A stretch of 64,000 nt of DNA from Candidatus Avelusimicrobium luingense (lineage in GTDB: Bacteria; Elusimicrobiota; Elusimicrobia; Elusimicrobiales; Elusimicrobiaceae), in the NCBI GenBank assembly GCA_900315845.1, contig OOHK01000004.1, positions 78,577 through 142,576 on the forward strand, written 5' to 3'. Made by a program: the position numbers and the translations under genes. Each line of letters starts with the position of its first letter. Within the stretch, counting starts at the first letter, position 1. The notes beneath the pieces were generated by a model that made no database searches, was not told where the DNA came from, and saw nothing but the letters and a program-made list of their open reading frames with translations. Positions 25,904 to 34,281 of the stretch are shown one piece after another.

Positions 25904-26218
25904 ATGTCCGAAGAAATTACTAACACTCCCGCTGCCGAGGCTTCTACGTCTGCGGCCGCCCGCCCGGAAAGACCCGCGCGTGCGTTTGGGAAAAAGCGCT
26001 TTGAAAGCAGACGTAAAGTTTGCAAACTCTGCGCAGAAAAAATTGACAACATCGACTATAAGAACTTCCAGTTCGTAAAGTCCTTCACCATGGAAAGCGG
26101 CAAAATTTTGTCTCGCCGCATTACCGGCACTTGCGCCAAACACCAACGCCAAATCACCAAAGCGATTAAGCGTGACCGCAACTTGGCTATCTTGCCGTAT
26201 TCCTTACCCAAAAAATAA
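25904..26218 (+). CDS. rpsR: 30S ribosomal protein S18
   Basis: The 104-residue protein has a low-complexity Ala/Glu N-terminus and the S18 core (RRITGTCAKHQRQITKAIKRDR, read as consecutive motifs RRITGTC and KHQRQITKAIKR). The C-K-L-C pair with the later Cys indicates the zinc-binding C+ form. GAGG lies about 7 nt before the ATG at 25904, which is preferred over the upstream ATG at 25892. Confidence 0.96.
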   Translation: MSEEITNTPAAEASTSAAARPERPARAFGKKRFESRRKVCKLCAEKIDNIDYKNFQFVKSFTMESGKILSRRITGTCAKHQRQITKAIKRDRNLAILPYSLPKK

Positions 26219-26232
26219 GTTGGAGGACGAAC

Positions 26233-26745
26233 ATGAAAGTTATTTTGAAAGAAAACGTCAAAAATTTGGGAATGGTGGGTTCTGTTGTTGAAGTAAAACC
26301 CGGTTATGCCCGCAACTTTTTAGTCCCGCACCACTTGGCGGAAATCGCCACCGAAGGCGCGATTAAAAATTGGCAACTCGGCGCAGAACGCCGCCAAAAA
26401 CGCATTGATGCGGAACTCGCCGAAGCGCGCAAAATCGCTGAAAAATTAACCGGCGTAGTATTGCCTTTTACCAAAACGGTCAATGCCGATGGCGTAGTGT
26501 TCGGTTCTGTCAACAAAGCCGACATCTACAAAGCGTTGCAAGCGTTGGGTCACAAAATTGCCAAAGACTCTATTGAACTCAATATGCCGATTAAGGCCTT
26601 GGGTGAAACGGAAGTCGGCATTTATTTGAAACCGACGGTTACTGCCACCATCAAGGTACAAATTAACCCCTTGACCACGGTAGAAGAAAAAATCGCCGAC
26701 GCCAAACCGGAAGCGAAAGCCGAAGAAAAGGCCGAAACCAAATAA
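26233..26745 (+). CDS. rplI: 50S ribosomal protein L9
   Basis: The 170-residue protein starts with the L9 signature (VILKENVKNLGMVGSVVEVKPGYARNFLVP) seen as VILKENVKNLG and KPGYARNFLVP. A long connecting helix and a C-terminal domain (NADGVVFGSVNKADI) follow. A Lys/Glu/Ala-rich tail of about 20 residues extends beyond the usual ~150. GGAGG precedes the ATG. It ends the operon; a terminator follows. Confidence 0.96.
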   Translation: MKVILKENVKNLGMVGSVVEVKPGYARNFLVPHHLAEIATEGAIKNWQLGAERRQKRIDAELAEARKIAEKLTGVVLPFTKTVNADGVVFGSVNKADIYKALQALGHKIAKDSIELNMPIKALGETEVGIYLKPTVTATIKVQINPLTTVEEKIADAKPEAKAEEKAETK

Positions 26746-26769
26746 ATTAGCCGTTTGCGTTTTGTATTT

Positions 26770-26800
26770 CCCCATACCTTTCGGGGTATGGGGAATTTTT
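26770..26800 (+). terminator. Intrinsic terminator of the rpsF-rplI operon
   Basis: CCCCATACC (26770-26778) pairs perfectly with GGTATGGGG (26785-26793) and is followed by five T. Confidence 0.9.
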
Positions 26801-26807
26801 ATAACTG

Positions 26808-28724
26808 ATGATTTATACGATTTGTTTTTTCTTGATATGGGGATATATCACTTTTAAACGTGGTGATTCTACACGTTTGAGAATGACACTCCTTTTTGTA
26901 TTGCTTTTTTTAGGTTTGTCCCAACTGGCCCGCATTTTTCTCTATTTCTTATATCCGGCTATCTTTGATACGGTTACTTGGACGCAATTGTTAATTAGTA
27001 TGGGGCGAGGTGTAGTGTATGATTTTTCTATGCTTTGTCTAGTGGGCGGCCCGGTACTTATCCTTTTGAATTTACCCCTACGTTCCCGCGTTTATCAACG
27101 TATTGTGGCTGTTCTGGCTATTGTTGTGTTGGAAGTGTATAGTTTTTTATGGATAGCAGACATTGTCTATTTCAAGTATGTCCAAAAACATATCGGTTCG
27201 GCCATATTTGATTTCTTCTTATCGGTTCCGTTAATCGTTAAAACGGCCATCTACTCTTATTGGCCGGTTTTGCTGGTGGCGGGCGTATGTATGTCGGCGG
27301 GAATTTATGGGGCTTATGTATATGCTTGCCGTTTGACTCCGGTGCGCAAAGGCCCTATTTTGTATGAAGGTTTGTTTTTGTTTCTGTTAGGGTTTTTCTT
27401 ATGGTTTGGCGAACGGGGATATTTTTTTTGTTTTCAAGCCATTTCTACGCAATGGGCTTATACCCAACAAATAGAGCAAGGACATTTAACCTTAAACGGA
27501 GTGTTTAGTGTGGTGTATAGTTTGAATCCGTCGCGCTATATTCTGTCTGCCAAAGCCCATCATACGCATCCGTCTTTGCAAGAAATAGGAAATGAAGAAA
27601 GCCAACAAGTCACGCAAGAATTACTTATCATGCCTGGAGAACAACCCGATCCGCAATATCCCTTTCAACGCACCCGTACCCGATTTACCTATGCAAAAGC
27701 CCCTAAAAATATCATTATTTTGGCACTGGAAAGTTTAGACGCGCGCTATATAGATGCCTTATCCGGTACGCAATATGGGGCGACTCCCCATTTGGATAAA
27801 TTAGTACGGCAAGGACTTAGTTTCAACCGGTTTTACTCATGTACGGACGGATCTAGTTTGGTGGGAATCGGAGCGTTGATGTCCGGTGTGTGCAAAGTAG
27901 CAGGGTTCCCTTATTATAGCCGTGGACTGGAACAAGTGAACCAACGTGGGTTGGGTGATGTTTTACGTCAGGCCGGATATGAAACGGTTTTTGTGCGTGC
28001 TTGCGAGGACGGTTCTATGTATATCGGTCCGATCAGTCGCTTATTGGGGTTTGATTCTTACGGAACAGAACGAATCCGCAAAGAATATGGCGCTTCCGCG
28101 GTGTATGATGCAGATGCCCTACACGTATTGGCCGAAAAGATGAAACAAAGTTCCCAGCCTTTTGCCGGATTTTTCTTTTCTACAGCCACCCATGAGCCGC
28201 TGGGTATGTTGCAACCGAAACACTTTTCAGCCGAATTGGAACAAAAATTCCAAGGGGAACCGTATTTATTGGCTTTATCTTATACCGATTGGAGTATCGG
28301 GCAATTTTTAGATACCTTGCATCAAGAAGGGTTAGATAAGGATACTGTATTTATAGTAGTAGGGGATCATATCCGCAGGGAACGCCCGGTCAAAGGGGGG
28401 GAGCGTTTTCACGTTCCGTTTATTCTGGCGGCTCCGGGCATTATCTCTGCCGGACAAACCGAGGTAGTAGCCGGACAAACGGATGTTTTGCCCACGATAG
28501 TAGATTTGTTGCATATATCTGTACCATACGCGGCTATGGGGAAAAGTGTTTTGGCAGATCCCCATAAAACATGGACTTTTGTGAATTTATCCGAAGATGA
28601 CTTTGGATTTGTGACACCGGACGGGCTGGTGCGTGCAGATAGTAAATCGGATGTGCACCGCGCTATGATTGCGCTAAATAAAGCGGTTTACTTAGCGCTT
28701 AAAAATAACCGTTGGGCCAAATAA
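26808..28724 (+). CDS. LtaS-like membrane sulfatase/phosphotransferase
   Basis: The 638-residue protein has about five N-terminal membrane helices (residues 1-200) and a C-terminal alkaline-phosphatase-superfamily domain, as in lipoteichoic acid synthase and OpgB-like phosphoglycerol transferases. Motifs are NIIILALESLDARYID (first metal ligand), YSCTDGSSLVG (nucleophile Thr), FFSTATHEPLG and VGDHIRRERP. It probably transfers phosphoglycerol or phosphoethanolamine to an envelope glycan. The start codon is uncertain because it lies only 7 nt after a terminator and has no clear ribosome-binding site. Confidence 0.82.
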   Translation: MIYTICFFLIWGYITFKRGDSTRLRMTLLFVLLFLGLSQLARIFLYFLYPAIFDTVTWTQLLISMGRGVVYDFSMLCLVGGPVLILLNLPLRSRVYQRIVAVLAIVVLEVYSFLWIADIVYFKYVQKHIGSAIFDFFLSVPLIVKTAIYSYWPVLLVAGVCMSAGIYGAYVYACRLTPVRKGPILYEGLFLFLLGFFLWFGERGYFFCFQAISTQWAYTQQIEQGHLTLNGVFSVVYSLNPSRYILSAKAHHTHPSLQEIGNEESQQVTQELLIMPGEQPDPQYPFQRTRTRFTYAKAPKNIIILALESLDARYIDALSGTQYGATPHLDKLVRQGLSFNRFYSCTDGSSLVGIGALMSGVCKVAGFPYYSRGLEQVNQRGLGDVLRQAGYETVFVRACEDGSMYIGPISRLLGFDSYGTERIRKEYGASAVYDADALHVLAEKMKQSSQPFAGFFFSTATHEPLGMLQPKHFSAELEQKFQGEPYLLALSYTDWSIGQFLDTLHQEGLDKDTVFIVVGDHIRRERPVKGGERFHVPFILAAPGIISAGQTEVVAGQTDVLPTIVDLLHISVPYAAMGKSVLADPHKTWTFVNLSEDDFGFVTPDGLVRADSKSDVHRAMIALNKAVYLALKNNRWAK

Positions 28725-28802
28725 ACTGTTTGGATATGATACTCCCCCTTTTTCTAATTAGTCCTAATTCATTTTTTCATTTCCAATCGGGTGTTAAATT
28801 GC

Positions 28803-28808
28803 TACAAT
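28803..28808 (+). promoter_or_regulatory. Extended -10 promoter of the dnaB operon
   Basis: TGCTACAAT forms an extended -10 element. A -35-like TTCCAA lies 16 nt upstream. The predicted leader is about 55 nt and contains a 9-bp hairpin. Confidence 0.5.
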
Positions 28809-28816
28809 ACTCTTAT

Positions 28817-28840
28817 CCCTTTTTTACCCACAAAAAAGGG
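28817..28840 (+). terminator. Hairpin in the dnaB leader, terminator-like
   Basis: CCCTTTTTT pairs with AAAAAAGGG around a six-nucleotide loop. It is followed by CAGGAC and then six T, so it could act as a weak attenuator or end transcripts arriving from the LtaS-like gene. Confidence 0.4.
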
Positions 28841-28872
28841 CAGGACTTTTTTCTCTTTATGAGGTAGTATGT

Positions 28873-30300
28873 ATGGCAACAACAAGTAATTTATTGGAAA
28901 ACCGTGTTCCCCCGCAAGCATTAGATGCCGAAATGGCCGTTTTAGGGGCCATGTTATTATCTGCCGAAGCGGTGGATGATGCGTTAGAAATTCTCAAACC
29001 CGAACATTTTTATAAAGAAGCCCACCAAAAAATTTATGCGGCTATGCAAACCTTAGCCGAACGCGGTCAAGCCGTTGATATCGTTACATTAAGCGAAGAA
29101 CTTAAAAAGAACAAACTGCTTACCCAACTGGGCGGCGAAGTGTATTTAGCGCAATTGGTAGATAAAGTCGTTACGACGGCACACGTCAAACACTATGCCG
29201 AAATTGTGTATAAGAAATTTGTCGTGCGCGATTTAATTCAAACCGCCACTCACTTGGTCCAACGCGCTTATAAAGAAGAAGATGATGACCCGCAGATTTT
29301 GATTGATTCGGCGGCTGATCAAATTTATCGCTTGAGCCAAAGACAGAAATTATCCGGGTTTATTTCGGCTAAAGAATTTGCGCCCGAAGTAATGCGTGTA
29401 TTAGAGCAGGCCATTAAGGATAAAAATACCATTCAAGGTGTTCCCACCGGGTTGGATACGTTTGATTATCGTACCGGGGGACTTCGCAAAGCGGACTTAA
29501 TTATTTTAGGTGCGCGCCCCAGCCAAGGGAAAACGGCACTGGCGCTTAACATTGCCCATCATGCGGCGGTAGAGTGCGGAATTCCGGTTGCTTTTTTCTC
29601 GTTAGAAATGGGTAGGCACAGTATTTTTCAGCGTATGTTAGGTTCGGCTGCACAAGTGGAAATTTCTAAATTACGTAACGGTTGGATGGAAAAAGCGAAA
29701 TGGGGTGATTTAACCCGTGAACTCGGTCGGTTAGCCGCCTCTCCATTTTTTATAGATGATACATCCGGCATTTCCATTACCGAACTTCGTATGCGTGCGC
29801 GCCGGTTAGACAGCGAACTTAAAAAACAAGGCGGCAAAGGGCTAGGGCTTATCGTTATTGACTATTTGCAGTTAATTCGTGGCGGAGAACGGCGGGTGGA
29901 AAGCCGCCAACAGGAAGTGAGCGAAATTTCCCGCATGCTTAAAGATTTGGCCCGTACGTTAGAAGTGCCGGTGATGGCCCTGTCGCAGTTGAGCCGTAAG
30001 AACGAAGAAAAAGGCCGTGCGGATAAGAAGCCAATGCTTTCGGACTTGCGTGAATCTGGTTCTATTGAACAGGATGCTGATGTGGTGGCCTTGTTGCACC
30101 GCAATTGGTATTACTCACACGATGATGCCGAGAAAAACAAAGCCACGCTGATTATTGCTAAACAACGTAACGGCCCGGTGGGAGAGATCGATTTGGCCTT
30201 CTTTGGTGAATATGCGTTATTTACCAATCCGGCTCCCGAGCAAATGGAAAATGCCCAAGGGAGCGCGGGAAATACGGAAATTGGGCCGCTGCCGGAGTAA
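28873..30300 (+). CDS. dnaB: Replicative DNA helicase
   Basis: The 475-residue hexameric helicase has an N-terminal DnaG-interacting domain (PPQALDAEMAVLGAML) and a RecA-like domain (Walker A GARPSQGKTALAL near residue 217, IVIDYLQLIR, LSQLSRKNEE, LRESGSIEQDADVV). No intein interrupts the usual P-loop site. GAGGTAG precedes the ATG. alr follows after 3 bp, and the operon appears to run through mla genes to radA. Confidence 0.97.
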   Translation: MATTSNLLENRVPPQALDAEMAVLGAMLLSAEAVDDALEILKPEHFYKEAHQKIYAAMQTLAERGQAVDIVTLSEELKKNKLLTQLGGEVYLAQLVDKVVTTAHVKHYAEIVYKKFVVRDLIQTATHLVQRAYKEEDDDPQILIDSAADQIYRLSQRQKLSGFISAKEFAPEVMRVLEQAIKDKNTIQGVPTGLDTFDYRTGGLRKADLIILGARPSQGKTALALNIAHHAAVECGIPVAFFSLEMGRHSIFQRMLGSAAQVEISKLRNGWMEKAKWGDLTRELGRLAASPFFIDDTSGISITELRMRARRLDSELKKQGGKGLGLIVIDYLQLIRGGERRVESRQQEVSEISRMLKDLARTLEVPVMALSQLSRKNEEKGRADKKPMLSDLRESGSIEQDADVVALLHRNWYYSHDDAEKNKATLIIAKQRNGPVGEIDLAFFGEYALFTNPAPEQMENAQGSAGNTEIGPLPE

Positions 30301-30303
30301 CGT

Positions 30304-31410
30304 ATGAGCGAAACGTTTTTGCGTCCCACTTTTGCCGAAGTAGATTTGACCAAACTAGCCGCCAACTTGACGCGCGTTCGCACGCAAGTAGCGCCTTCAG
30401 TCAAATTGCTTACGCTGGTAAAAGCCAATGCGTACGGGCACGGGGCGGTGTCGGTTAGCCAATTTTTACAGGAAAAACAACTGTGTGAATTTCTAGGTGT
30501 AGCCTCGGTGGAAGAAGGCATGCAACTGCGCCAAGCGGGGGTAAAATTACCTATTTTGGTGTTGGGAAGTATTTACCCGTTTGAAGCGTTTGAATATGCT
30601 ATTAAAAACAAACTGGCCGTTACGATTGCCAGTTTGGAAGCCGCCAAGGCAGTATGTAAAATTGCCGAAGAACTCAAACAACCCGCGTTTTGCCATGTGA
30701 AGCAAGATACGGGAATGGGGCGTATCGGTACGCGCCGCGGTAAAGTGGTAGAGGTGTTGGAAGCATTAGCCAATCATCCTTATATTGTGTTGGATGGGTT
30801 ATATTCTCACCTTTCCAGCGTAGATACCGACCCTGCCTATACCGAAGAACAAATCGGTTATTACCGCGATACGTTAACCAATATGCAACTGCGCGGTATC
30901 AAGGTCAACTATCGCCATTTAGCGGCCTCGGCTGCGCTAGTGGCCCGGCCCGATATCCATTATGATATGGTGCGCCCCGGACATAGTGCGTATGGGTTGG
31001 AAAAAGGATATCAACCGATTTTATCACTCAAAACGCAGATTGTGTATGTGAAAGATGTTCCTGCGGGTGCGAGTATTAGTTACGGGCGTAGTTTTATAGC
31101 AGATAAACCGCTTAAAGTAGCCACGTTGCCCATAGGTTATGGGGATGGTTATTTGCGCGCACTTTCCAATAAGGCCGATGTGCTTATTAAGGGGAAGCGT
31201 TGCCGGGTACTTGGCAATATCACCATGGATATGATGATGGTGGATATTACCGGTGTGGCCCCTGTGCAAGTAGGCGAAGAAGTAGTAGTGGTGGGCAAAC
31301 AAGGCAGCGAAGAAATTACGCTGGCCGAACTGGCTCAAAAGGCCGGGACGATTGATTACGAATTATGCACGCTTTTGTCGGCTCGCGTGCCAAGGGTGTA
31401 TAAAAGATAA
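30304..31410 (+). CDS. alr: Alanine racemase
   Basis: The 368-residue fold-type III PLP enzyme makes D-alanine for peptidoglycan. LVKANAYGHGA near residue 38 contains the PLP-binding Lys, YRHLAASAA is in the barrel, and SISYGRSF supplies the second catalytic Tyr. C-terminal beta domain motifs (LPIGYGDGY, LGNITMDMMMVDIT) are intact. It overlaps mlaE by one base (TAATG), indicating tight coupling. Confidence 0.96.
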   Translation: MSETFLRPTFAEVDLTKLAANLTRVRTQVAPSVKLLTLVKANAYGHGAVSVSQFLQEKQLCEFLGVASVEEGMQLRQAGVKLPILVLGSIYPFEAFEYAIKNKLAVTIASLEAAKAVCKIAEELKQPAFCHVKQDTGMGRIGTRRGKVVEVLEALANHPYIVLDGLYSHLSSVDTDPAYTEEQIGYYRDTLTNMQLRGIKVNYRHLAASAALVARPDIHYDMVRPGHSAYGLEKGYQPILSLKTQIVYVKDVPAGASISYGRSFIADKPLKVATLPIGYGDGYLRALSNKADVLIKGKRCRVLGNITMDMMMVDITGVAPVQVGEEVVVVGKQGSEEITLAELAQKAGTIDYELCTLLSARVPRVYKR

Positions 31411-32186
31411 TGTTTAAGGCAGTAGGAAAATATATGACGAATTTGCTGAGCCAAGTGGGTGGTGCCGCCCGCATGGTTAGTTCGTCTGCCTTTTGGACGT
31501 TACATGCTCGGTTTGAATGGCATCAAGCCGTAGAGCAAAGTGTGATTATCGGCGTAGAATCGTTTGGTGTAGTGGCACTGACCAGTTTGTTTACCGGCAT
31601 GGTGCTTGCGCTGCAGGCCGGTAATACGATTGGCAATATCTTCGGTGATCCGATTTTTGTGGGTACGATTGTAGCCTTTTCGCTCATCCGCGAATTGGGC
31701 CCGGTGCTGACGGGGGTCGTTATTTCCGGTCGGGCGGGGGCAGCCGTTACGGCGCAAATCGGTACGATGGCCGTTACCGAACAAATTGATGCACTCTATA
31801 CGTTAGGGACAAATCCCATACGTTATTTAGTCATTCCGCGTATGTTTGGCTTTATGCTTACAATGCCCATTTTGACGCTTTTCTCCAATATCTTCGGTAT
31901 TTTAGGCGGCTATTTAGTAGCAGTGTATGCACTGGGGGTTCCCGGTGAAGTATATTTAACCGATATTACAACCTTTATGGGCGTGAGCGATTTTATGCAC
32001 GGTTTTATTAAGTCGTTCCTGTTTGCGTTTATGATAGGAACGGTCTGCTGTTATAAAGGGATCAGCACGCGCGGCGGAGCCGAAGGGGTAGGTAAATCTA
32101 CCACCGGGGCCGTCGTTACGACGATTGTGTTAATTTTAGTATTAGATTATTTCTTAACGGCTATTTTGACCGCATTTGGAATTTAA
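31410..32186 (+). CDS. mlaE: MlaE-family phospholipid ABC transporter permease
   Basis: The 258-residue membrane protein has about five hydrophobic helices and the MlaE signatures FTGMVLALQAG, SLIRELGPVLTGVVISGRAGAAVTAQIGTM (in parts) and TEQIDAL. It pairs with the ATPase and MCE protein encoded next to move phospholipids between membranes. The MlaB and MlaC components are not in this cluster. Confidence 0.93.
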   Translation: MFKAVGKYMTNLLSQVGGAARMVSSSAFWTLHARFEWHQAVEQSVIIGVESFGVVALTSLFTGMVLALQAGNTIGNIFGDPIFVGTIVAFSLIRELGPVLTGVVISGRAGAAVTAQIGTMAVTEQIDALYTLGTNPIRYLVIPRMFGFMLTMPILTLFSNIFGILGGYLVAVYALGVPGEVYLTDITTFMGVSDFMHGFIKSFLFAFMIGTVCCYKGISTRGGAEGVGKSTTGAVVTTIVLILVLDYFLTAILTAFGI

Positions 32187-32188
32187 GT

Positions 32189-32953
32189 ATGATAGAAATA
32201 CGCAACTTACAAAAAAACTTTGGCGAAAAACAAGTCCTTAAAAATGTCAATTTGACGATTGAGGAAGGCAAAGTTACGTGTATTTTAGGCGGTTCCGGCT
32301 GCGGGAAAAGTACATTGATTAAGTGTATGATCCGTTTGGAAGATGCTACAAGCGGCCAAATTCTCGTCAACGGAAAAGATATTACCAAAATTACCAGCGA
32401 GATTAAACTCTCCGCTATCCGCCGTCACTTTGGGTATTTATTCCAGGAAGGGGCTTTGTTTGACTCCATGACAGTGGGGGAAAATGTGGCGTTTGGGCTA
32501 AAATACTTAACCAACGTGCCGGAAAGCGAATATCCTAAAATTATCCGCGAAAAATTGGCTTTGGTGGGACTTAAAGAAGATGTGGCTAAATTAAACCCCA
32601 GCGAACTTTCCGGCGGTATGAAAAAACGCGTTTCGTTGGCGCGGGTACTTGCCGTTAATCCCAAAGTCATCTTATATGATGAGCCGACAACCGGGCTAGA
32701 TCCCATTATGTCGGATATTATCAGCGATTTGGTATTAGATTTAAAAGCCAAACTGGGGGTAACTTCAGTGGTGATTACGCACGATATGCGCTCGGCTTTC
32801 AAAATAGCCGACTATATCGCGTTTTTATATGAAGGACAAATTTTACTGTACGGCACACCGGAAGAATTTCGTAAAACGGATAATCCGTATGTGAAACAAT
32901 TTGTGAGCGGTTCCAGTCACGGGCCGATTCAAATGAAACTGATGCGGGAATAA
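32189..32953 (+). CDS. mlaF: Mla-type ABC transporter ATP-binding protein
   Basis: The 254-residue ATPase has Walker A GGSGCGKST, the family-typical region FQEGALFDSMTV, signature LSGGMKKRVSLAR and Walker B VILYDEPTTGLDP. It powers the MlaE permease on the cytoplasmic face. It starts 2 bp after mlaE and precedes the MCE protein gene. Confidence 0.94.
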   Translation: MIEIRNLQKNFGEKQVLKNVNLTIEEGKVTCILGGSGCGKSTLIKCMIRLEDATSGQILVNGKDITKITSEIKLSAIRRHFGYLFQEGALFDSMTVGENVAFGLKYLTNVPESEYPKIIREKLALVGLKEDVAKLNPSELSGGMKKRVSLARVLAVNPKVILYDEPTTGLDPIMSDIISDLVLDLKAKLGVTSVVITHDMRSAFKIADYIAFLYEGQILLYGTPEEFRKTDNPYVKQFVSGSSHGPIQMKLMRE

Positions 32954-32983
32954 TCCGCCTACTTTTAAGGGAGAAAATAATTC

Positions 32984-34279
32984 ATGACAGCAGAAACAAA
33001 ATTAGGCATTTTTACTATACTTGGACTAGTCGTCTTTGGTTTTTCGCTTTATTTTTTAGGCGGCCTTTCCGTTACGCGCACTTACGACTTAAACGTCAAA
33101 TTTGAAGATGTTTCCGGCCTTCCGGTTAAAGCCCCTGTTAAATTGTCGGGCGTAGAAGTCGGTAAAGTTAAAAAAATTAAAATTGAAAACGGTGACGTTA
33201 TTGTCGTTACCGAAATTAACCGCGAAATCCCCATTCACCGCGGGGCACAATTTTCCGTAGTGATGACCGGTATTATCGGCTCTAAATACTTAAAAGTAGT
33301 ACAAGGCGATGAAAATGCCCCTGCCTATCAAAACGGTGATTATTTAGACGGTGTTGATGAAGTTCCGTTAGATGTTATGGTCACGCAAACCATGGCAAGT
33401 ATCAAAGATTTTGTAGATAGTGTCAATAATCAAGGTGCATTTGGGGCGCGCTTAAACGATACGATGACCGAAGTGCGCCAACTGTCTGCCAACTTAAATC
33501 AAATGGTGGCTACCTTGCGCCCGTATATGACGCGCACCATGGAAAATTTGGACTCGGCCAGCGTTAAGTTGGACGATTTAATGGCTAAAGCCGATGCCCT
33601 TATTACCAGTATCAATAACGGCGAGGGTGTTATCGGCAGTTTGCTAAAAGATCCGCAAATGAAAGAAGAAGTGAAAGAAAGCGTAACCGATTTGAAGTCC
33701 ACTATGGCTGAAGTCAAAACCTTTGTGGGTAAGATGAGCCGCTTTAAAGTGTATTGGGATTATGATTTCTTCTATATGCCCGATGCGCATTTATCCTCCA
33801 GTGATTTAGCCCTTGAAATTTACCCGGCCAGCGGTTATACATTTTACCGCGCGGGAATGGCTAACTTGGGCAACGAAGATGACCGGCTTAAAGAGGGAGA
33901 TTATATAGAGAAAAACAAATTTGATTTGCGCTTCGGGTTGTATAACGATTGGGCCAAACTGTCTGCCGGTTTAATTCGCGGCGGTGGCGGTGTGGCCTTG
34001 GAATTACAACCGTTCAAAGATGTTGATTTCTTAGAAAGATTTACCTTTACGGGCGAATTTTATGATTGGGGCCGCGACCGCACCATTAACGGACGCGACT
34101 TTAATAAGCCGAATTTAACCTACGGGGTAGATTTCCGGTTTAACCGCTATTTCTCCATGGGCGCGTGGATGCGCGATGCGTTGGAAACTAACGATTTTGC
34201 CGTTAAGGCCAACTTGTCGTTTAACGACCAAGATATCTCCTCGTTCTTTGGGTTAGCCGCTATGGCGGGCAGCAGATAA
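32984..34279 (+). CDS. mlaD: MlaD-like MCE protein with long, probably barrel-forming C-terminus
   Basis: The 431-residue protein starts with one membrane helix (FTILGLVVFGFSLYFLGG) and a single MCE domain (about 38-125; VSGLPVKAPVKLSGVEVG). A helical segment follows (about 140-250; ATLRPYMTRTMENLDS). E. coli MlaD is only about 180 residues; here roughly 180 extra residues follow, with alternating aromatic beta-strand patterns (YWDYDFFYMP, FDLRFGLYND, GVALELQPF, YGVDFRFNRYF). This suggests an outer-membrane barrel fused to an inner-membrane MCE module. GGGAG precedes the ATG. Confidence 0.85.
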   Translation: MTAETKLGIFTILGLVVFGFSLYFLGGLSVTRTYDLNVKFEDVSGLPVKAPVKLSGVEVGKVKKIKIENGDVIVVTEINREIPIHRGAQFSVVMTGIIGSKYLKVVQGDENAPAYQNGDYLDGVDEVPLDVMVTQTMASIKDFVDSVNNQGAFGARLNDTMTEVRQLSANLNQMVATLRPYMTRTMENLDSASVKLDDLMAKADALITSINNGEGVIGSLLKDPQMKEEVKESVTDLKSTMAEVKTFVGKMSRFKVYWDYDFFYMPDAHLSSSDLALEIYPASGYTFYRAGMANLGNEDDRLKEGDYIEKNKFDLRFGLYNDWAKLSAGLIRGGGGVALELQPFKDVDFLERFTFTGEFYDWGRDRTINGRDFNKPNLTYGVDFRFNRYFSMGAWMRDALETNDFAVKANLSFNDQDISSFFGLAAMAGSR

Positions 34280-34281
34280 GT

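Noticed and set aside
29400..29900. Intein or insertion in DnaB
   Set aside because: The P-loop and following motifs are contiguous and total length (475) is normal.
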